A stretch of 64,000 nucleotides of DNA from contig JBCAML010000006.1 of assembly GCA_038503075.1 (NCBI GenBank), positions 1,178,001 through 1,242,000 on the forward strand, given 5' to 3'. This DNA comes from Gyromitra esculenta. Its lineage: Eukaryota; Ascomycota; Pezizomycetes; Pezizales; Discinaceae. This document shows positions 60,148 through 64,000 of the stretch, piece after piece. Below the pieces are notes generated by a model. It was not told the origin of the DNA. It searched no databases and saw only the letters and a list, made by a program, of their open reading frames with translations. Position 1 is the stretch's first letter. Each line of letters starts with the position of its first letter. A program made the translations under genes and the position numbers.

Positions 60148-60555
60148 TTTTCATGGATGGACGTTTCGTTGGTTAGTTAGGTGTATGGTTATATGGTTGT
60201 TGCGTTTTGTTGTTCTTTGTGTTTCTTTGGTTTTTCGTTACGATGAGTCATGATTTTGTCATCAAAGGAGTTGGGATTTTAGTATTTAAGCGAAGGGATT
60301 TCCCCTCTTGTTGTACTTTTCTTCTTCTTTCTTTAAGCAACGTCTTCTATTGTACACTCACTGTATCTTACGAATACAACCTCAGATTACACCTCGTAAT
60401 CTTTCGCCGTCGCCGTCTTCAAGTCATCATAACTTGAACCATTAGTAGAGCCTGTAGAATCTTCGTACATTCTCCCGTTGTTGGTTTCTCGTTCAAGTAG
60501 CACTGCTTATCTCGGGGGATACCTGAGAGCTTGACGAGAATCTCGCTCCTTGAGA
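60148..60555 (+). repeat. Interspersed repeat copy A, next to the LINE 5' break
   Basis: This copy begins TTTCATGGATGG and contains GTATTTAAGCGAAGGGATTT, TTTAAGCAACGTCTTC, TCAAGTAGCACTGCTTATCT and CGGGGGATACC. It matches copy B (58062-58456) over its whole length with scattered substitutions and small gaps, in inverted orientation. It starts exactly where LINE coding sequence stops being recognisable, so this repeat marks the truncation point. Confidence 0.75.
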
Positions 60556-61471
60556 TCCTTCCAGGACCATGACATTTAGTCCTTCAACAAGTCTTTCTCG
60601 AAATTTAGTAACTACATGTACATGTATCTATTATTTTCGCTCGGCACATTCAGCCCGTAGGTCACAGCGCGAAAATATATGCCAATTTGTTTTTTTTCCC
60701 TTCCACAACCCCCCTGCAGGCCTACAGAGATGCCTAAGTAGAGACACTCAGTGAACTGAGAGTGCTACGTATATGCATTAAACATCGACCTGAACTAATT
60801 TATAAACGTACGCCTGTAGTTCAAACAAGCTCAATGATGCTCTAGTAACGGCCCTCTTACTCAATCTGAAGCCAAATAATTCAACGCATAAACACTAACT
60901 GCATGCGCCCTATTCAACGGAGAATAATGCATGAGACTGAGGCGACTGATTATAAGCCAATGGGAAAATGGTAGGTTTGGTACAAGCCACAAGTTCCCTA
61001 CTCAAAGCAAGCTGCACGAGAGGGGGCTGGACACGAGACTATATATCGGCACAGCATTCCTGGGCTACCTATCTACGTCTATATATATGCAAACAAACCA
61101 TCCGTCCTGCCATTAGATAGAATGTACTAGGTAGTACCGCCTTTTACATGTACTCGCATCTGGCATAAAGCTTGGAAAAACAAAGGGAATCCCTGCGGCA
61201 AATAGGACATCTAGAATTCGTGATTCTGAAGTCTTCTAGCTAATCGATACCCCTCAGGGATCTTCCCTGTTTTTTTTCAACCCTTTTTCCCCGACGCGAG
61301 TATTTACGCATGGGTACCTATCGAGATGCTAACCCATGGCCGCTGAAGATGCCCTAAATAATACTGCATGGATCGTTGCACCAGAGCCAATGATATCTAC
61401 ATGTATCTAATCCCCTGATCTGGAGGTATTATTAGCAAACGAGGGATGGGATAAACCAAGCTGAGTATATA
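60556..61471. other. Intergenic, no gene recognised
   Basis: TACATGTA occurs as an overlapping pair at 60613 and 60619 and again at 61145 and 61398. No gene is supported. Confidence 0.5.
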
Positions 61472-61473
61472 TA

Positions 61474-61626
61474 CAGTCTCTGGTAGAATTGTTGTAGAAA
61501 AACAAGGGCAAGCGAACGCCCAAGCAGCCAATACCACAGCCAAAATCTCTCCGATGAACCCGGAAGACCAATAAAAGCTTTAGATCCTGAGTTGCCGCAA
61601 TTCTGCAATAATTCTACCAGAGACTG
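61474..61626. mobile_element. 153-bp Tc1/mariner-like MITE with TA target duplication
   Basis: Terminal inverted repeats begin CAGTCTCTGGTAGAATT (17 bp perfect) and extend to about 24 bp with two mismatches. TA flanks both ends (61472-61473 and 61627-61628). CAGT ends and a TA duplication fit the Tc1/mariner superfamily. The interior has no transposase coding capacity. Confidence 0.75.
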
Positions 61627-61628
61627 TA

Positions 61629-62449
61629 GTATATGTGGATGAGTGCTACATCTGCCAAGACCGATAAACAACGATCAGCGGGAGTAACAGGTCAGCATGC
61701 TAATAAAAAGCAAGAATGCTCGGGAGTATAAAGAACTACAACAACCTTTACTAGTAAACACCACCAAGCCACATATCCTCACCTACAGCTAGCACGCCGA
61801 GAATTAATTATTCAGCCCGTGACCCTGTTCTTAATGCCTACCTCAGGTCTCGTACCAGATCACACTGCACTACCCCGACAAAGCCCCTCTACCAAAGCTA
61901 CCCGTTCCGACCCCGAAACACCGTTGACAAAACCCCTACACCCTCCCAATAGAGAACAAGCCCAACGACAGCACGCCGCAACTACTTTCCAATACCCTCA
62001 AATACCAAGATACCAAGACTACAATGTAGTACAATCTACGATTCCGTCTCAGACCACATGACGTAAGATCTTGCCCTAGTGGTCTAGGAATGGAGTGCTT
62101 GTGGGTAAAGTACAGCTGAGGTGAGATTTAGTGCACTTCAGTACACGTAGTATGCTTATGTGACAGGATATCTCAAATACGAGGAGGAGTGAGACGCACC
62201 TGGATGGTGGTAACATTTCTCAGACCATATCCCGGAAAAATATTATTCCGGATACTAGCGGATCCATGTCGTATAGAGGTCACAATAGAGGAGGGGAAAG
62301 GGACTGAATACCATTACTAACATAATATTCTGACTGTTTTTTTCTTTCTTTCTGACACCATTCGCCAATATCTAGTTCTAGGAAGGAGAGAAAAAAAATA
62401 CTCTCTGCTCCTATCTCTACCCCTGCCCCCATACCCCTCCCAACATACA
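61629..62449. other. Intergenic downstream of RET3
   Basis: Short frames without motifs; the right end should be the RET3 3' UTR. Nothing else is seen. Confidence 0.5.
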
Positions 62450-63153
62450 TTACATTCCCTGTCGTAGTCTCTCCGCTAACTGTCGTTTCCCAAATTCCCA
62501 AGCGTTGAGAAGACCCTGCTCCGACAAGTCCAGGTTCTTCATTCCGACGACCTCGCTCTTAGGAGGGCGAGAGACACGGGATGCGATAGTTGCAGGATCA
62601 GTTTCAAGGATGATGCCATCGTCGACAATCTCATCGACAGCGAGCGAAACGATATCGTAGTTTTCGAGCATTGTGCGTTTATCTGTGATATTCCTGTAGG
62701 GGAGCAGATCGGCATGAGTCTCCAGTAGCATACCACCAGGTGGGTGGGTAAATGGGTGGGGGGTTACCTCAGTAGCAGGTTCAAGCTGTCTCTCAGCGCC
62801 AGCAACGTGTGCCAGAGCAACATCTCGTTCTCTTCCGTCCCCCCCACCACGTACAGCATGACATCGCTCTCGGCCTTAAACACCACGATGCGGGAGTCGT
62901 AGAGGATGATGTCGTTGCTGGACTTTGCGGTCTTCTCGACGAGGCCCTTTTCGAATGCTTTTTGCTCCTTGGCTGTTGGGTATGGGTTCAGGGTTGCAGC
63001 GGTTGCGTGGGGGGGATGGTAGTATTTGGCGAGGATGCGGGAGCCATCGGCGGGGGAGAGGATGAGGATAGCATTTACCTGGGAGGGTCAGTATCGTGAA
63101 GCTGGGGGGGGTGGAGGGGGACGCACAGAGATGAGGGAGAGATTGGGAGCCAT
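62450..63153 (-). CDS. RET3: Coatomer subunit zeta (zeta-COP)
   Basis: This is the small subunit of the COPI coat for Golgi-to-ER and intra-Golgi traffic. It has a longin/AP-sigma-like fold and pairs with gamma-COP. Three exons (63127-63153, 62768-63078, 62450-62693) keep phase and give 193 residues, the family size. The start MAPNLSLISVNAILILSPADGSRILAKYY is diagnostic and is split by intron 1. VEKTAKSSNDIILYDSRIVV and YVVGGTEENEMLLWHTLLAL follow, then LENYDIVSLAVDEIVDDGII and ETDPATIASRVSRPP near the C-terminus. The gene is head-to-head with the gene starting at 63478, with 324 bp between the ATGs. Confidence 0.97.
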
Positions 63154-63477
63154 GGTGTTGAGATTGGTGGGGGAGATGGTGCGAGAGACAGCTGCGGTCT
63201 GGCGGAGAGACGAGGCTGAGCTGTCCTGACGCCGGAACAGCAATTCTGCATATTCAGTGGAACTCGCTGATTCCTGCTGGAATTGTCTGATTGAGTATTT
63301 ACAAGACGATACATACTAATTGCAGGCACATCGCAGAGACTCTGTTGTATTCTTCGTTATCGGTGCAGACGTTGCGGCTCTTCGGTGGTGCGCCAAGCGA
63401 TAAAAAAAAAGAATGCCGACTTTGTGCGGGACCTCCGACTCTCCGACTGCGAATCCCACCACCAGCAGCCAGAAGCA
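63154..63477. promoter_or_regulatory. Shared divergent promoter region of RET3 and the 63478 gene
   Basis: Only 324 bp separate the two outward-facing start codons, so both promoters must lie here. No clear TATA box is visible. A run of nine A bases occurs at 63402-63410. Confidence 0.6.
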
Positions 63478-64000
63478 ATGATGAGTTCTGCGGCCTCTTC
63501 AGCATCGCGGGCATTTGCTCCCTCCGCAGCTCGTCTTAATCTTCGCCTCGCCGCTCTCCGAATACCGGCTTCTCCGGCTTCACGGTGCTACAACAGGCCC
63601 GCAAAACCGAGCACCTACAGGGACCGCACTACCTACAACAGCAGCACCTACAACGACCGCAGTGCCAACAACGACCGCAGCACCTACAACGACCGCAGCA
63701 ACGACCGGCGAGAACCCCGCAATAAGGACGCAGGCTCCATCTGGTCCCCGCCGCGGAAAAAGAAGTCTACTACAATCGTCGATACCGTGGTCCCGCAGCT
63801 GTCGCAGCCGGAGTTGGAGTCGATTTTCTCGCAGGAGGTGTGGTTCAGCCAAAGCCGAGTGATATCTCTGTCGCACCCATGCTGATCCCAGTTCCAGCTG
63901 TTTGTGTTCCGCTGCGATCTCAATGCGGCCCAGGTCGCTGCGGCGGTGACTTCGTATCCGCAGCTGCGCGATGTGGGTGTCCTCACGGCCGACGATATCT
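63478..64000 (+). CDS. 5' part of a gene with mitochondrial-type N-terminus (unknown)
   Basis: The gene runs off the window. Exon 1 (63478-63837) and the beginning of exon 2 (63892-64000) join in phase across a 54-bp intron. The N-terminus is Arg/Ala/Ser-rich without acidic residues for about 40 residues (SSASRAFAPSAARLNLRLAA), typical of a mitochondrial presequence. A low-complexity stretch follows with repeats of TYNDRS/NNDRS. Then come a basic block RKKKSTTIVD and the start of a folded region (VPQLSQPELESIFSQEFQLF and VFRCDLNAAQVAAA). I do not recognise the family from this part. The ATG at 63481 directly after the first is an equally possible start. Confidence 0.6.

Noticed and set aside
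1..64000. CRISPR arrays, rRNA operons, bacterial-type operons
   Set aside because: None seen; gene structure is eukaryotic with spliceosomal introns throughout.

Overview
The window looks like nuclear DNA of a filamentous ascomycete (Pezizomycotina). The genes have short introns, mostly about 45-190 bp, with GT..AG ends and CTAAC/CTAAT branch sites. The proteins read as fungal orthologues: fused PurK-PurE ADE2, TRK potassium transporter, 347-residue farnesyl diphosphate synthase and Fcf1. Gene density is low, with about 14 convincing genes in 64 kb separated by long non-coding stretches that carry small transposons. That would suit an early-diverging, repeat-rich lineage such as Pezizomycetes, but this placement is inference.

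Layout. Positions 1-2984 are empty. Glycogen synthase is on the minus strand at 2985-5626. A 5-kb gap follows, then an SDR oxidoreductase (10667-11521, +), a decayed RING/IBR paralogue (11933-12570, -), ADE2 (12859-14943, +), an RA/PH-type signalling protein (16816-19062, +), FCF1 (19819-20583, +) and an intact RBR ubiquitin ligase (21578-22811, +). A hAT-like MITE with an exact 8-bp target duplication is at 24374-24838. ERG20 (26431-27813, -), two unknown membrane proteins (28715-29662 and 30283-30735, -) and GPI10 (31092-33160, -) follow. A gap at 33.2-36.2 kb holds an 83-bp MITE and a CpG-decayed relative of the hAT MITE. CDC23/APC8 (36239-38192, +) and a TFIIIC small subunit (38792-40152, +) come next, then an AT-rich stretch of degenerate tandem repeats (about 41.0-42.6 kb). 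An unknown Ser/Ala-rich protein (45285-46836, -) and the six-exon TRK transporter (47465-50422, -) follow. After another large gap, 57.5-60.6 kb holds a 5'-truncated, mutated non-LTR retrotransposon interrupted and bracketed by two inverted copies of a roughly 400-bp repeat. The window ends with a Tc1/mariner-like MITE, zeta-COP (62450-63153, -) and, head-to-head with it, the 5' part of a gene with a mitochondrial-type N-terminus.

The genes are unrelated housekeeping functions: glycogen, purine and isoprenoid synthesis, GPI anchors, ribosome biogenesis, anaphase promotion, Pol III transcription, K+ uptake and COPI. There is no sign of a metabolic or defence cluster. The most unusual signals are the 20 copies of the palindrome TACATGTA, about one being expected, nearly all non-coding, and the set of unrelated miniature transposons with readable target duplications. 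Exon joins were worked out by hand from splice signals, reading phase and recalled family conservation; no alignment or database search was run.
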